A program made the translations under genes and the position numbers. A stretch of 64,000 bases of DNA. Origin: Rhodanobacter fulvus Jip2 (GTDB taxonomy: Bacteria > Pseudomonadota > Gammaproteobacteria > Xanthomonadales > Rhodanobacteraceae). A model generated the notes under the pieces. That model was given only the letters and a program-made list of their open reading frames with translations. It did not search any database and had not been told where the DNA came from. The stretch covers positions 1 through 64,000 of the forward strand of contig NZ_AJXU01000021.1 of the NCBI RefSeq assembly GCF_000264315.1. The letters are read 5' to 3'. Below are positions 44,101 through 52,833 of this stretch, piece by piece (position 1 is the stretch's first letter; the number at the start of each line of letters is the position of its first letter).

Positions 44101-47100
44101 CGAAGCTCAGGCGGAACGCTTCATGGCGCGACCATACCGTTTGCAGCGCCTGCCGCAGCGCAGCCACGTCCAGCGTGCCCTCCAACCGCAGCGCCATCGA
44201 TTCGTTGAATGCCAGCTCGGCGGCGCCGCCGTACTGGCCGCCCAGCCATTTCTCCAATTGCCCTTCGCTGAGTGGCACTTCCATCGGTAGCTCGGGGGCG
44301 GGCGCCTGGGCCGGTTCGGTCGATGCGTCGCGGGGCGTCAGCACGTGGCCGTCCATCAATGCATCTACCGCCGCCGTAACCGCTTCCACGATCCGCGCCA
44401 CCTCGGCGTCGCCATGCGCCACCGACAGGAAGCAGTTGAACTGTTCGTAGACGTGCAGGCCTTCATGGCGCAGGCGGTACCAGAACAGGCTGGCGCAGGG
44501 CTGATCGTCATCGACCAGGATGCGCCACAGCGAGCTGTAACCCAGCGCGGTGAGCGGCGCACGGCGTGACTTGAACACCGCATTGAGCTGATCGATCAGC
44601 CCGGTCGTGCGCGCATTGAGGCCGGTCTGCAGCGCCGGCCCCTGCTGCTTGACCCAGCTCAGCGCGGCGTGGGCCGCGGCCAGCGCCAGCGGATGACGCA
44701 CGAAGGTGCCGGCGAAATAGGTGACGCCCGCCTCGGGATAGCTGTCATCACCGAACTGCCAATGGCCGCCATCCAGCGCATCCATCCAGCGCGTGCCGCC
44801 GGCGATGGCCGCGAACGGCAGGCCGCCGCCGATGATCTTGCCGTAGGTGGCAATGTCCGCGCGTACGCCGTAGTACTCCTGCGCACCGCCGGGCGCCATG
44901 CGGAAACCGGTGATCACCTCGTCGAAGATCAGCGCGCAGCCGCCGTCGTCGCACAGCCGGCGCAACGCGCGCACGAACGCATGCGGCTGCAAGGTGGGGT
45001 GCTTGCTCTGCACCGGTTCGATCATCACCGCGGCCAGCTCGTGGGCGCGCTCGCGGATGATGCGCAAAGCCTCGTCGCTGCCGTAATCGAGCACCAGCAC
45101 GTTTTCCACCGCGTTGGCGAGAATGCCCGGCGCGGCCGCGATCGAACGCAGCGTACGCGTGCCACGCACGATCACTTCGTCGAAGATGCCGTGATAGGAA
45201 TCGCGGAAGATCACGATGGTCTTGCGCCCGGTCACGGTGCGGGCGATGCGCATCGCACCCATCACCGCTTCGGAGCCGGTGTTGCAGAACGCCACGCGCG
45301 GCATGCCGGTCATGTCGTTGATCAGCTGTGCCACATCGGCGGTCAGCGGGTGCTGCGGCCCGATCTCCATGCCGGCGTCGAGCTGCGCATGCAGCGCGGC
45401 GGTAATGAACTCGGGCTGGTAACCGAGGAAGTTGACGCCGAAACCGTTGAGCAGGTCGATGTATTCGTTGCCATCCAGATCCCACAACCGTGCGCCCTGC
45501 GAGCGCTCGACCACGATCGGGTAGGTCAGCTCCTTCCACAGCGGGTTGAAGCCGGTGACCACGCGCGGGTCGGCCATCAGGGCGCGGTGCTGCTGGCTGA
45601 AAGCCTTGGACCGCGCGGTGCGCTGGCCATAGGCGCGACTGAACGCATCCACCCACGCACGCTGCGCCGGGTTCAATTCGCCATGACGCGCGGTGACGAT
45701 GCGGGCGGACGCGCCGAACGGCCGCTCCACCAGATTGGCTTCCGGCACGATTTCGCCGGCGACCGGAGTCGAGGTTTCAACAGGTGCAGCGGGCACCGCC
45801 GTTCCGCCGGCCAGCGCGCGCAGCAATTCGGCTTGCTGGTTCATCAGCGCCATCTGGCTCTGGATCAGCTGGGCCAGCGCCGACGGATCGGAGCTGGCAC
45901 CGGTGGGCGCGGGCGGCGCGATCAGCGGGGCAGCGACCGCGACAGGCTCGGCGGGGAGCGTTTCATCGAGCAGCGTCACCAGCCGCGAAACGCTGTCCAG
46001 ATCCTCCATCAGCCGGCGGAATTTCAGCTTCACGCCGTAGCGCCGCTCGATCTCCAGCGTGGCCTGGGTGAGCGCCAGCGAATCCAGCCCCAGGCTGAGA
46101 AAGCTGTCGCCCTCATGCGCGGGAGCGATGGCTTCGCCGCTGAGGTTCTCGAACAGTTCGCGCAGCTCCTGCGCCAGACGCGACGCGCGCGCCGGCACTG
46201 CTGGCGTGGCGACGGGGGCGATGGTCGATGCCAATCCTTCGTGCATGGTGATCTTCCCTTCCGTGATGTGTTGCGTTGCCGGGGCCGCGGCGGGCGGCTC
46301 GATCCAGTAGCGCTCGCCGCGAAACGGATAACCGGGCAGCGGCACGCGCTGGCGTTGCTGACCCGTGAAATAGTCTGCCCATGCCGGTGTGATGCCGGCG
46401 CACCAGCATTCGCCCAGCGCTCGCTGCATGTGCTCGGAGGCATCGCCGGGACGCGCTGCCGGGCCCAGCGACGCCACCGCGCGGCCACGCCCATCGAGCA
46501 TGCTGCGCGCCAGGCCGGTCAGCGCCTGCGCCGGGCCGACTTCCAGCAGCACCGCTTTTTCCTGCCGCGCCAGCACGTCCTGCACCGCCTCGACAAAATG
46601 CACCGGCTGGCGCAACTGGGCGCACCAGTAATCCACCGAGGTGGCCTCGGCGGCGGTGATCGGCGCGCCGCGGACGCAGGAATAGAACGGACGCTGCGGC
46701 GCGTGCAACGACACACCTTCGAACGCGCGACGAAAAAACGGCAGCGCGCCGTCCATCGCGGCGGAGTGGAACGCATGGCTCACCCGCAAGCGGGTCGAGG
46801 CGATGCTGTTGTCTGAAAGCGCCTGCGCAAAGCCCTCGATGGCCGCTTCGCTGCCACTCACCACGGTCAACGCGAGTGCATTGTGACCGGCGATTTCCAC
46901 ACCGGGCGGCAACCGCGAAGCCACGCCTTCCGCATCCAGCCGCACCGCCAGCATGGCGCCGCGGGGTTGCGCAGCCATCGCCGCGCCGCGAGCGACCACC
47001 AGCGCCAGCGCGTCGTCCAGACTGAACACGCCGGCACGGCAGGCGGCCACGTATTCACCGATGCTGTGACCGATCATGGCGGCCGGCTGCACGCCCCACG

Positions 47101-48919
47101 ACTCCCACAGGTCGGCCAGTGCGTATTCCACCGCGAACAACGCCGGCTGGGTGAAACGTGTATCCGCCAGCGCGGCGTTTGCCGCTTCCTCCTCGCCGGC
47201 CGCGGGCAGGATCAGCGAACGCAGGTCGCGATCCAGACAGGTGGATGCGATGGCGCAGCAGCGCTCGAACGCATCGCGGAAAACCGGCTCGCTGTCGATC
47301 AGTTCGCGGACCATGTGGGCATGCTGCGAACCCTGCCCCGGAAACAGGAACACCGCGGAAACCGACGCCGCCACCGGCGCCTGCGCGGACAGTTCGGCCA
47401 GCCTGGCGCGCGCGTCGGCCACGTCGCGGGCCACCACGCAACCACGCACCGGCAGCGCGCGCCGTCCCACTGCCAGCGTGTAACCGATATCGGGCAGCGA
47501 GGCGTCGGGGCGATCCGCCAGTGCGTCGGCCAGCTCGGCGGCACGGCGCAGCAGCGCAGGTTCATCGCGTGCGGACAGCGGCAACAGCGTGAACGGCCGG
47601 CCCGGCGCGGCGGTTTCGGGCAACGGCGCCTCCTCAAGGATGACGTGCGCATTGGTGCCGCCCACACCGAACGAGCTGACACCCGCACGCCGCGGCCGTG
47701 CGCCGCGTGGCCAGTCGATCAACTGGTCGACGACCTTGAACCGGCCGGAGGCGAAATCGATCTCCGGGTTGGGCACGCGGTAGTGCAAGGTAGGCGGAAT
47801 CTTGCCGTGGTGCAGCGCCAGTGCAGCCTTGATCAAACCGGTCACGCCGCTGGCGGCATTGAGGTGGCCGAGGTTGCCCTTGACCGATCCCAGCCAGCAG
47901 CTGTTGCCGGTAGCCGGAGACGCGCCGAATGCGCGGGTCAGCGCGGCAACTTCGATGGGATCGCCCAACGGCGTCGCCGTGCCATGCGCTTCCACGTAAC
48001 CGATCGACTCGGCGTCCACATCGGCGCTGGCCAGCGCCTGGGCGATCACCGCCGCCTGCCCGCGCACGCTGGGCGCGGTGAAGCTGGCCTTGTCGCCGCC
48101 ATCGTTGTTGACGCCCACGCCGCGGATCACCGCGTAGATGGTGTCGCCATCGGCGATGGCCTCGGCGACGCGCTTCAGCGCCACCACCGCGCCGCCGGAC
48201 GAAAACAGCGTGCCGCTGGCCGCCGCATCGAAGGGGCGGCAATGGCCGTCCTCCGACTCCATGCCGCCCTCGACCGGCAGGTAGCCGGACGCCTGCGGCA
48301 CCACGATGTTGATGCCGCCCGCCAAGGCCAGGTCGCACTGCCAGCTCATCAGTGCGTACCAGGCTTGCGCAATCGCCACCAACGAGGTGGAGCAGGCCGT
48401 GTGCAGGCTCAGCGCCGGGCCGGTCAGGTCGAGTCGATGGGCCACGCGGGTGGCCACGTAGTCCTTCTCGTTGGCCAGCATGGTGGCGAATTCGCCGGCG
48501 GCCTGGACCAGGTCCGCGCGTGAATCCACCAGCTTGCGGTAACCGTTGTTGGAGGTGCCGGCATACACGCCGATGCTGCCGGGAAACCGTTGCGAATCGA
48601 CGCCGGCGTTCTCCAGCGCGTTCCAGCACAGCTCGAGAAACACGCGCTGCTGCGGATCCATCAGCAACGCTTCGCGCGCAGGGATGCCGAAGAACGCCGC
48701 GTCGAAGCGATCGGCATCGGCAATCACGCCGCGTGCGGGCACATAGCGTGGATGCGCGCGCAGGTCGGCCGCGATGGACGGCGACAGTTGATCGGGGGTG
48801 AACCGGGTGATGCTCTCGCGTCCGGCCAGCAGGTTGCGCCACAAGGCATCGACCGAATCGGCGTCGGGAAAACGCCCGGCCATGCCGACGATGGCAACGC
48901 CTTCGATATCCTGGTTCAT
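41159..48919 (-). CDS. Hybrid PKS-NRPS with aminotransferase: KS-AT-ACP-AMT-C-A-T
   Basis: A 2586-residue hybrid. Ketosynthase (1-430; Cys176 in TACSTSL, His312, His352), acyltransferase (about 520-820; GHSIGE Ser619, HAFH 715-718, the malonyl type), carrier (LGLDSL Ser947), class III PLP aminotransferase (about 1080-1520; TYGKIIGGG Lys1361), condensation (about 1545-1970; HHLVMDG), adenylation (about 1985-2465; code DILQLGMIWK, glycine-like) and carrier (GGHSLL Ser2526). No KR, DH, ER or thioesterase. KS-AT-ACP-AMT modules of the iturin/mycosubtilin kind convert a beta-keto thioester to a beta-amino one. It would extend the upstream aminoacyl carrier by malonate, aminate it, and join glycine. 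It overlaps the preceding A-T gene by four bases. Confidence 0.95.
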   Translation of the reverse strand: MNQDIEGVAIVGMAGRFPDADSVDALWRNLLAGRESITRFTPDQLSPSIAADLRAHPRYVPARGVIADADRFDAAFFGIPAREALLMDPQQRVFLELCWNALENAGVDSQRFPGSIGVYAGTSNNGYRKLVDSRADLVQAAGEFATMLANEKDYVATRVAHRLDLTGPALSLHTACSTSLVAIAQAWYALMSWQCDLALAGGINIVVPQASGYLPVEGGMESEDGHCRPFDAAASGTLFSSGGAVVALKRVAEAIADGDTIYAVIRGVGVNNDGGDKASFTAPSVRGQAAVIAQALASADVDAESIGYVEAHGTATPLGDPIEVAALTRAFGASPATGNSCWLGSVKGNLGHLNAASGVTGLIKAALALHHGKIPPTLHYRVPNPEIDFASGRFKVVDQLIDWPRGARPRRAGVSSFGVGGTNAHVILEEAPLPETAAPGRPFTLLPLSARDEPALLRRAAELADALADRPDASLPDIGYTLAVGRRALPVRGCVVARDVADARARLAELSAQAPVAASVSAVFLFPGQGSQHAHMVRELIDSEPVFRDAFERCCAIASTCLDRDLRSLILPAAGEEEAANAALADTRFTQPALFAVEYALADLWESWGVQPAAMIGHSIGEYVAACRAGVFSLDDALALVVARGAAMAAQPRGAMLAVRLDAEGVASRLPPGVEIAGHNALALTVVSGSEAAIEGFAQALSDNSIASTRLRVSHAFHSAAMDGALPFFRRAFEGVSLHAPQRPFYSCVRGAPITAAEATSVDYWCAQLRQPVHFVEAVQDVLARQEKAVLLEVGPAQALTGLARSMLDGRGRAVASLGPAARPGDASEHMQRALGECWCAGITPAWADYFTGQQRQRVPLPGYPFRGERYWIEPPAAAPATQHITEGKITMHEGLASTIAPVATPAVPARASRLAQELRELFENLSGEAIAPAHEGDSFLSLGLDSLALTQATLEIERRYGVKLKFRRLMEDLDSVSRLVTLLDETLPAEPVAVAAPLIAPPAPTGASSDPSALAQLIQSQMALMNQQAELLRALAGGTAVPAAPVETSTPVAGEIVPEANLVERPFGASARIVTARHGELNPAQRAWVDAFSRAYGQRTARSKAFSQQHRALMADPRVVTGFNPLWKELTYPIVVERSQGARLWDLDGNEYIDLLNGFGVNFLGYQPEFITAALHAQLDAGMEIGPQHPLTADVAQLINDMTGMPRVAFCNTGSEAVMGAMRIARTVTGRKTIVIFRDSYHGIFDEVIVRGTRTLRSIAAAPGILANAVENVLVLDYGSDEALRIIRERAHELAAVMIEPVQSKHPTLQPHAFVRALRRLCDDGGCALIFDEVITGFRMAPGGAQEYYGVRADIATYGKIIGGGLPFAAIAGGTRWMDALDGGHWQFGDDSYPEAGVTYFAGTFVRHPLALAAAHAALSWVKQQGPALQTGLNARTTGLIDQLNAVFKSRRAPLTALGYSSLWRILVDDDQPCASLFWYRLRHEGLHVYEQFNCFLSVAHGDAEVARIVEAVTAAVDALMDGHVLTPRDASTEPAQAPAPELPMEVPLSEGQLEKWLGGQYGGAAELAFNESMALRLEGTLDVAALRQALQTVWSRHEAFRLSFAADGKSQRINDDTPLPLAEMDYAGYGDEAQTRFTAYCEAQMGLPFDTTRAPLVRFSLVRLGERSHGLHVISHHLVMDGWSVAVFMDELASCYSAAVAGRAPALPVAESFRAYVLDERSRQTRTQASELDYWKAIYATPPAALQLPGDHPQAAPDFAAATERHAFSPALTIALKQEARRLGVSLYSLLLAGFGAWISRLTGQHDFAVGIPFAGQALAGSHALIGDGVNTLPVRLKVDPAATTAALVSRTHAALLDASEHQDVTFMNILRALGLHRRAGGTPLTGVIFNLNPRVPDVAFSGLEYELHDCRRAALAWDLFFNLNDTAKTLTLDLHYATARFDNATIRRWIQTYEAVLAGMVGNGSQVANGSGRTDARDTLTTLIDAQVKRTPQRIAVACEGRTLSYAELDRRATAVAQALLARGVGRGQLVGVSMPRSEHMLIAVLGVMKSGAAYVPLDPAFPEERLRYMAEHAQLRHVLTAEVDALPASLARGRELLAIADIEAGPPAAATLPVVEGSDLAYVLYTSGSTGQPKGVCVSHRNLANFLTSMRTQPGIDEADVLCAVTTLSFDIAGLELYLPLIAGARVVVASDARQRDPDALLQLLRECQASVLQTTPALLRMLADHDAAGVMRKLKLLVGGEELPRATAALLTGKCRELWNMYGPTETTIWSTLVQVQPGPGPVPLGRPIARTRIHILDEQQQAVPQGEVGEIWIGGDGVADGYLFRDDLTAERFRPDPFATDGSRMYRTGDLGSERDGVLFFHGRVDHQLKVRGYRIEPGDIEAAAGTDPAVRECVAVAQSFGDNDVRLVLYVAAAVDDPAWLAQLRDRLRDQLPAYMLPQHIERLDSLPKTPNGKIDRKALPLPARAAEFAAPSAASPAPSKQSALMGPREVYIAGIWRELIGVEDARESDNFFDVGGHSLLAVEFATRVQRETGVRIHLLDIATGTLASLARELPETAAATAPGTPSFGARLRRLLGIG

Positions 48920-50796
48920 TGCATGCCTCCACGCCTGGGCGCAAACCGCGCCAGCGCCGCGCGCTGACGATTGCCACGTGCCAATTCATCGGCTGACGAC
49001 GGCGCCGCAGCAGGCGCGTCCGACAACAGCGAGGCCAACCGGGCGACGCTGGGATGCTCATAAATCTGCGCGGCGCTGAGCGTGTGAAAACCGCGGCGGC
49101 GCAACTCCGTCAACGCCCGCACCACGGTCAGCGAACGCGCGCCCAGGTCGAACAGGTTCTGCTGCACGTCGATCTCGGCCAGGCCCAGCAGTTGCTGCCA
49201 CAGGCCGCGCAACTGCTGCTGCAGCGGTGCGTCCTCCTGCCAGGTCAGTGGCGGGGCGGTGTTCGCGGTCGCCAGCGCGCGTCGATCGATCTTGCCGCTC
49301 GCGGTGAGCGGCAGCAGCGGCACCACCACGAACGCGTGTGGCTGCAGATACGCGGGCAACCATTGTTCGCCATGCGCGCGCAGCTCCCGCAGCAGCACGG
49401 TCTCGTCCGTCTGCGCATCGCGCGGCACCACATGCGCCACCAGTCGCCGGCCTTGCGCATCATCCACCGCCACCACGACCGCCTCGGCGACGCCGGGATG
49501 GCGGCCCAAAACCGACTCGATCTCGGCCGGCTCGATGCGGAAGCCGTCCAGCTTGATCTGCTGATCCAGCCGGCCTCGGTAGGTCAGCACGCCGTTGCCG
49601 GTATCGCACACGCCATCGCCGCTGCGATACCAGCGCTCGCCATCGAGCTCGATGAAACGTTCGGCGGTGAGATCCGCTCGATGGATGTAGCCGGCGGCAA
49701 GGCAATCGCCGCCCAGCAGCAACTCGCCTTCGGCCGGGGCGTCGACATCGCGCAGTGAATCATCGACCAGGCGTACCCGCACATGCGGCAGCGGTTGCCC
49801 GATCGGCGGCAGCTCGGGCCAGTTCGTCGCGTCGCCCGCCAGCTCGTGCGCCGTGACCACATGCGTTTCGGTGGGGCCGTAATGGTTGTGCAGCACGCCA
49901 CCGTCGAGCGCGGCAAACAGCGTGCGGATCGCGGGTGTCACGCGCAACTGTTCGCCCGCCGTCACCACGTCACGCAAGGTGGCTGGCATCTGGCCGCCGG
50001 TCGCCACCGCTTCAGCCAGCGCCTGCAACGCCACATAGGGCAGGAATATCCGCTCGACGCGTTGCCGCGCGATCAACGCCAGCAGCGCGTACGGATCGCG
50101 GCGCTCCGCTTCCGTGGGCAACACCAGGGTGCCGCCGACGGCGAAGGTCACCAGCATTTCCTGGAACGACACATCGAAGCTCAGCGGCGCAAATTGCAAC
50201 GTGCGCGCGGGGTGCCCAAGCCGCGGATGCGACACATGCCACGCCACCAGATGCCCGAGCACGGCGCTGCGCATGGCCACACCCTTGGGGCGCCCGCTGG
50301 AGCCGGAGGTAAACAGTACGTAGATCCACTCACCCGCCGCCTGCGCCGCAAGCGGCGCCATCGCCGCCGCCACCGTTTCGAGCTGATTGCGATCAATGCG
50401 CGTCGTACCGTCGGGAAGGTCGTAGCCTGCCTGCGCGTCCGCGATGAGCAATCGCGGCCGCGCATCTTCCAGCATGGCCGCCAGCCGGACCGGCGGATAC
50501 GCCGCATCCAGTGGCAGGCAGGCGCCGCCGGCCAGCGCAATCGCCAGCATCAGGATCAGCGTGGCGGGGTCGCGCTCGGCCACCAGCGCGATCACATCAC
50601 TGCGCTGCATGCCTTGTGCCTGCAATGCAGCAGCCAGCCGCCCTGCCCGCTCCAGCAGCTCGGCGTAGTCGATTGACGCATCCAGCGCACACAAGGCGAT
50701 CGCCTGCGGGCGCAGGTGTGCCTGCGCGCGGATCAGGTCCAGCATGTGCGCGGCGGCATGCTCGCTGGGCGGCATTGCGGCGATGGCGACGGACAT
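48916..50796 (-). CDS. Nonribosomal peptide synthetase loading module A-T, proline-like code
   Basis: A 626-residue adenylation-carrier didomain. FTSGSSGRPKG, HYGPTETH, YRSGDG and ASGKIDR mark the A domain (about 20-505); FDLGARSL (Ser555) is the carrier. Manual code DVQFVAHVVK differs by two conservative residues from the DVQLIAHVVK proline code I recall from gramicidin S and tyrocidine. With no condensation domain it should start the line and pass prolyl to the ketosynthase of the next gene, whose start overlaps its stop by four bases. The ATG at 50794-50796 overlaps the cupin stop; an in-frame TTG 15 bases upstream is less likely. Confidence 0.9.
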   Translation of the reverse strand: MSVAIAAMPPSEHAAAHMLDLIRAQAHLRPQAIALCALDASIDYAELLERAGRLAAALQAQGMQRSDVIALVAERDPATLILMLAIALAGGACLPLDAAYPPVRLAAMLEDARPRLLIADAQAGYDLPDGTTRIDRNQLETVAAAMAPLAAQAAGEWIYVLFTSGSSGRPKGVAMRSAVLGHLVAWHVSHPRLGHPARTLQFAPLSFDVSFQEMLVTFAVGGTLVLPTEAERRDPYALLALIARQRVERIFLPYVALQALAEAVATGGQMPATLRDVVTAGEQLRVTPAIRTLFAALDGGVLHNHYGPTETHVVTAHELAGDATNWPELPPIGQPLPHVRVRLVDDSLRDVDAPAEGELLLGGDCLAAGYIHRADLTAERFIELDGERWYRSGDGVCDTGNGVLTYRGRLDQQIKLDGFRIEPAEIESVLGRHPGVAEAVVVAVDDAQGRRLVAHVVPRDAQTDETVLLRELRAHGEQWLPAYLQPHAFVVVPLLPLTASGKIDRRALATANTAPPLTWQEDAPLQQQLRGLWQQLLGLAEIDVQQNLFDLGARSLTVVRALTELRRRGFHTLSAAQIYEHPSVARLASLLSDAPAAAPSSADELARGNRQRAALARFAPRRGGMQ

Positions 50797-51737
50797 CAGC
50801 GGTTTCCCCAATCTCGCGATCGGTTCGCGCCGAAGGCCTCGCCCACGCTCAGCACCGGACCCAGCAAGCGCAGGTACGCGCCCAGCAAAAACCCCTTCAG
50901 CGGATGCCTCAGCCGCCGCCGCTGTTCAACCACGTCGCCGATGAACGCCGACCAGTTGTCCGGCCCCAATTGATCGAACGCGATCGAGATCGTCATGTTG
51001 AGGCTGCGCGCGGTGTGCCACCAGCCGCACGGCAGGAACAGCGTTTCACCCGCCCGCACCACCACCTTTTGCGATTTCGCCTGGCGCAACAGCGGGTAGC
51101 GTTCGTAATCCGGGTGATGGTGGTCCTGGATGCTGGATTGCCAGGGGATGTCCGGATTGACGTAGAGCAGGTGCTCCTGCCCCGGCGCGTACACGGTGAA
51201 TTCCTTGTCGCCGTGCAACTGGGTGATCCACGCGTGCAGGCGCATCACGTCGTAATGCAGGTAGGGGAATTCGCCACCCGGGCCACCGAAGAAGATCTCC
51301 AGGTTGTTGACCGACCGGAACAGCTGCTGCGGCAGCAGCGGATTGGCCTGGCGATCGGGCAGGCTGTAGCGGAACCGCGGCGTGACCTCGGACACCAGTT
51401 CGCGGAAATCCCTGGCGATCTCGAACTTGCACGGATACGGCGCCGGCTGGTCCACCGTGGAGGCTTCCAGCAGGTCGATCAACTCGCCCAACGCGTAGTC
51501 GCGGCCGCGTACCCGCACCGTGCGACTGCCGTAGGCGCGGCGAAAATGGTCGGGCGTGGCGCGCCCATAAATGGGCCACTCGCGGGCGGCATCCACCAGA
51601 ATGACCGGCCGCCGGGGCTTGCGATGTTCGGCGATGAACTCGTCCACGCCCATGCCGGCGATACGCTGCACCGGTACGACATCATCCGACGGCATCAGGG
51701 CCTCGGACGCAACCGCTGCGGAAATCTGCTCGTTCAT
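50796..51737 (-). CDS. Cupin-8/JmjC-like Fe(II)/2-oxoglutarate oxygenase, copy 2
   Basis: A 313-residue protein of the FIH/JmjC-like cupin-8 family. FGGPGGEFPYLHYDVMRLHAW provides the His-x-Asp pair of the iron site and FLPCGWWHTARSLN the distal His (parts cited). RPVILVDAAREWP opens the family fold. It is a tandem paralogue of the next upstream gene and is joined to the NRPS loading module by a one-base stop/start overlap. It probably hydroxylates an amino acid, perhaps while tethered to a carrier protein, since it is co-expressed with the NRPS. The substrate is inference. Confidence 0.87.
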   Translation of the reverse strand: MNEQISAAVASEALMPSDDVVPVQRIAGMGVDEFIAEHRKPRRPVILVDAAREWPIYGRATPDHFRRAYGSRTVRVRGRDYALGELIDLLEASTVDQPAPYPCKFEIARDFRELVSEVTPRFRYSLPDRQANPLLPQQLFRSVNNLEIFFGGPGGEFPYLHYDVMRLHAWITQLHGDKEFTVYAPGQEHLLYVNPDIPWQSSIQDHHHPDYERYPLLRQAKSQKVVVRAGETLFLPCGWWHTARSLNMTISIAFDQLGPDNWSAFIGDVVEQRRRLRHPLKGFLLGAYLRLLGPVLSVGEAFGANRSRDWGNR

Positions 51738-51783
51738 TGCACTCGTCCCCTGTGTGCCGCACTCGTGTCGGCAATATCCATGA

Positions 51784-52731
51784 TCAATGCATACCCCAGT
51801 CGCCGCGGCGACCGGTCCCCGACCGCCTGGCGCCCCACCGCTCGGCAAAATCCAGCCATGGGCCCAGCATGCGCAGATAGACAGCCAACATGACAGCCCG
51901 GCCATTACGCTGCGCCCGGCGCTCGGCAGCACACACCTCGCCCACGAACTCGGCCCAGTTGTCGGCCCCCAATTGATCGAAAGCAACGGTGATGCCCACG
52001 TTCAGGCAGCGCGCCGTGTGCCACGTACCGCAAGGTAGAAACAGCGCCTCACCCGCATGCACCACCACCTTGTGGCAGCGCGCCTGGCGAAACAGCGGAA
52101 AGCGATCGTCATCGGGGTTTTCCGAATGCTCCACGCGGGACAGCCACGGTTTCAGCGGGTCCACATAAAGCAGCGGCTCCTGTCCGCGCTCGTACAGGGT
52201 GAACTCCTTGTCACCGTACATCTGCGCGATCCACGCATGCATACGCAGATAGTCATAGTGCAAATAGGGGAACTGGCCGCCCGGCCCGCCGAAAAAGATC
52301 TCCAGGTGGTTGACCCACTCGAACAGCGCCGTGGGAATCAGCGGATTGGCGTGGCGGCTTGGCAGGCTCTGGGCGAAGCGCGGGCTGATGTCCGGCAGCA
52401 GGCTGGCGCAATCGGAAAAGGTGCACGGGTAAGGCCCCGGATGCTGCTCGTCGGACGCCTCCTGCTGCTCGATGACCTCGCTCAGCCGGTAATCGCGACC
52501 ACGTATCCGGATCAGCCGGTCGCCGTGCTCGCGCTTGAAGAAATCGGGCGTGTAGCGACCAAGGGCCGGCCATTGGCGCAGCGCATCGGTGAGGATCACG
52601 GGGTGCCGTGGCTCGCGGTAGCGACGGACGAACTCCTCCTGGCTCAGGCCGCTGACACGCTCGATCGCTTCAGCCGCGTCGACATCGACGCGAGGCGGGG
52701 CCACGACGGCGCCGGAATAATCGAATGTCAT
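51784..52731 (-). CDS. Cupin-8/JmjC-like Fe(II)/2-oxoglutarate oxygenase, copy 1
   Basis: A 315-residue paralogue of the preceding entry: FPYLHYDYLRMHAW gives His-x-Asp and FLPCGTWHTARCLN the third iron ligand. RHPVILTDALRQWP and NHLEIFFGGPGGQ are shared with copy 2. GGGGG four bases before the ATG is a good ribosome-binding site. It is the first gene of the long minus-strand run, 46 bases ahead of copy 2. Two hydroxylases in a row suggest two hydroxylation events or different substrates. Confidence 0.87.
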   Translation of the reverse strand: MTFDYSGAVVAPPRVDVDAAEAIERVSGLSQEEFVRRYREPRHPVILTDALRQWPALGRYTPDFFKREHGDRLIRIRGRDYRLSEVIEQQEASDEQHPGPYPCTFSDCASLLPDISPRFAQSLPSRHANPLIPTALFEWVNHLEIFFGGPGGQFPYLHYDYLRMHAWIAQMYGDKEFTLYERGQEPLLYVDPLKPWLSRVEHSENPDDDRFPLFRQARCHKVVVHAGEALFLPCGTWHTARCLNVGITVAFDQLGADNWAEFVGEVCAAERRAQRNGRAVMLAVYLRMLGPWLDFAERWGARRSGTGRRGDWGMH

Positions 52732-52833
52732 GCTGCCCCCTTGTCCGCCCGGGACGTCTCATGCGGCGCGGCCCGCCCGCCGCTGCCAGCGACTGTGTCG
52801 CCCTGAACCGGCGGCGTCTGCCACCCGTATTTG

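Noticed and set aside
50797-50811. TTG start for the A-T synthetase 15 bases upstream
   Set aside because: The ATG at 50796 overlaps the upstream stop like other genes of the run and has a GGGG site at suitable distance.
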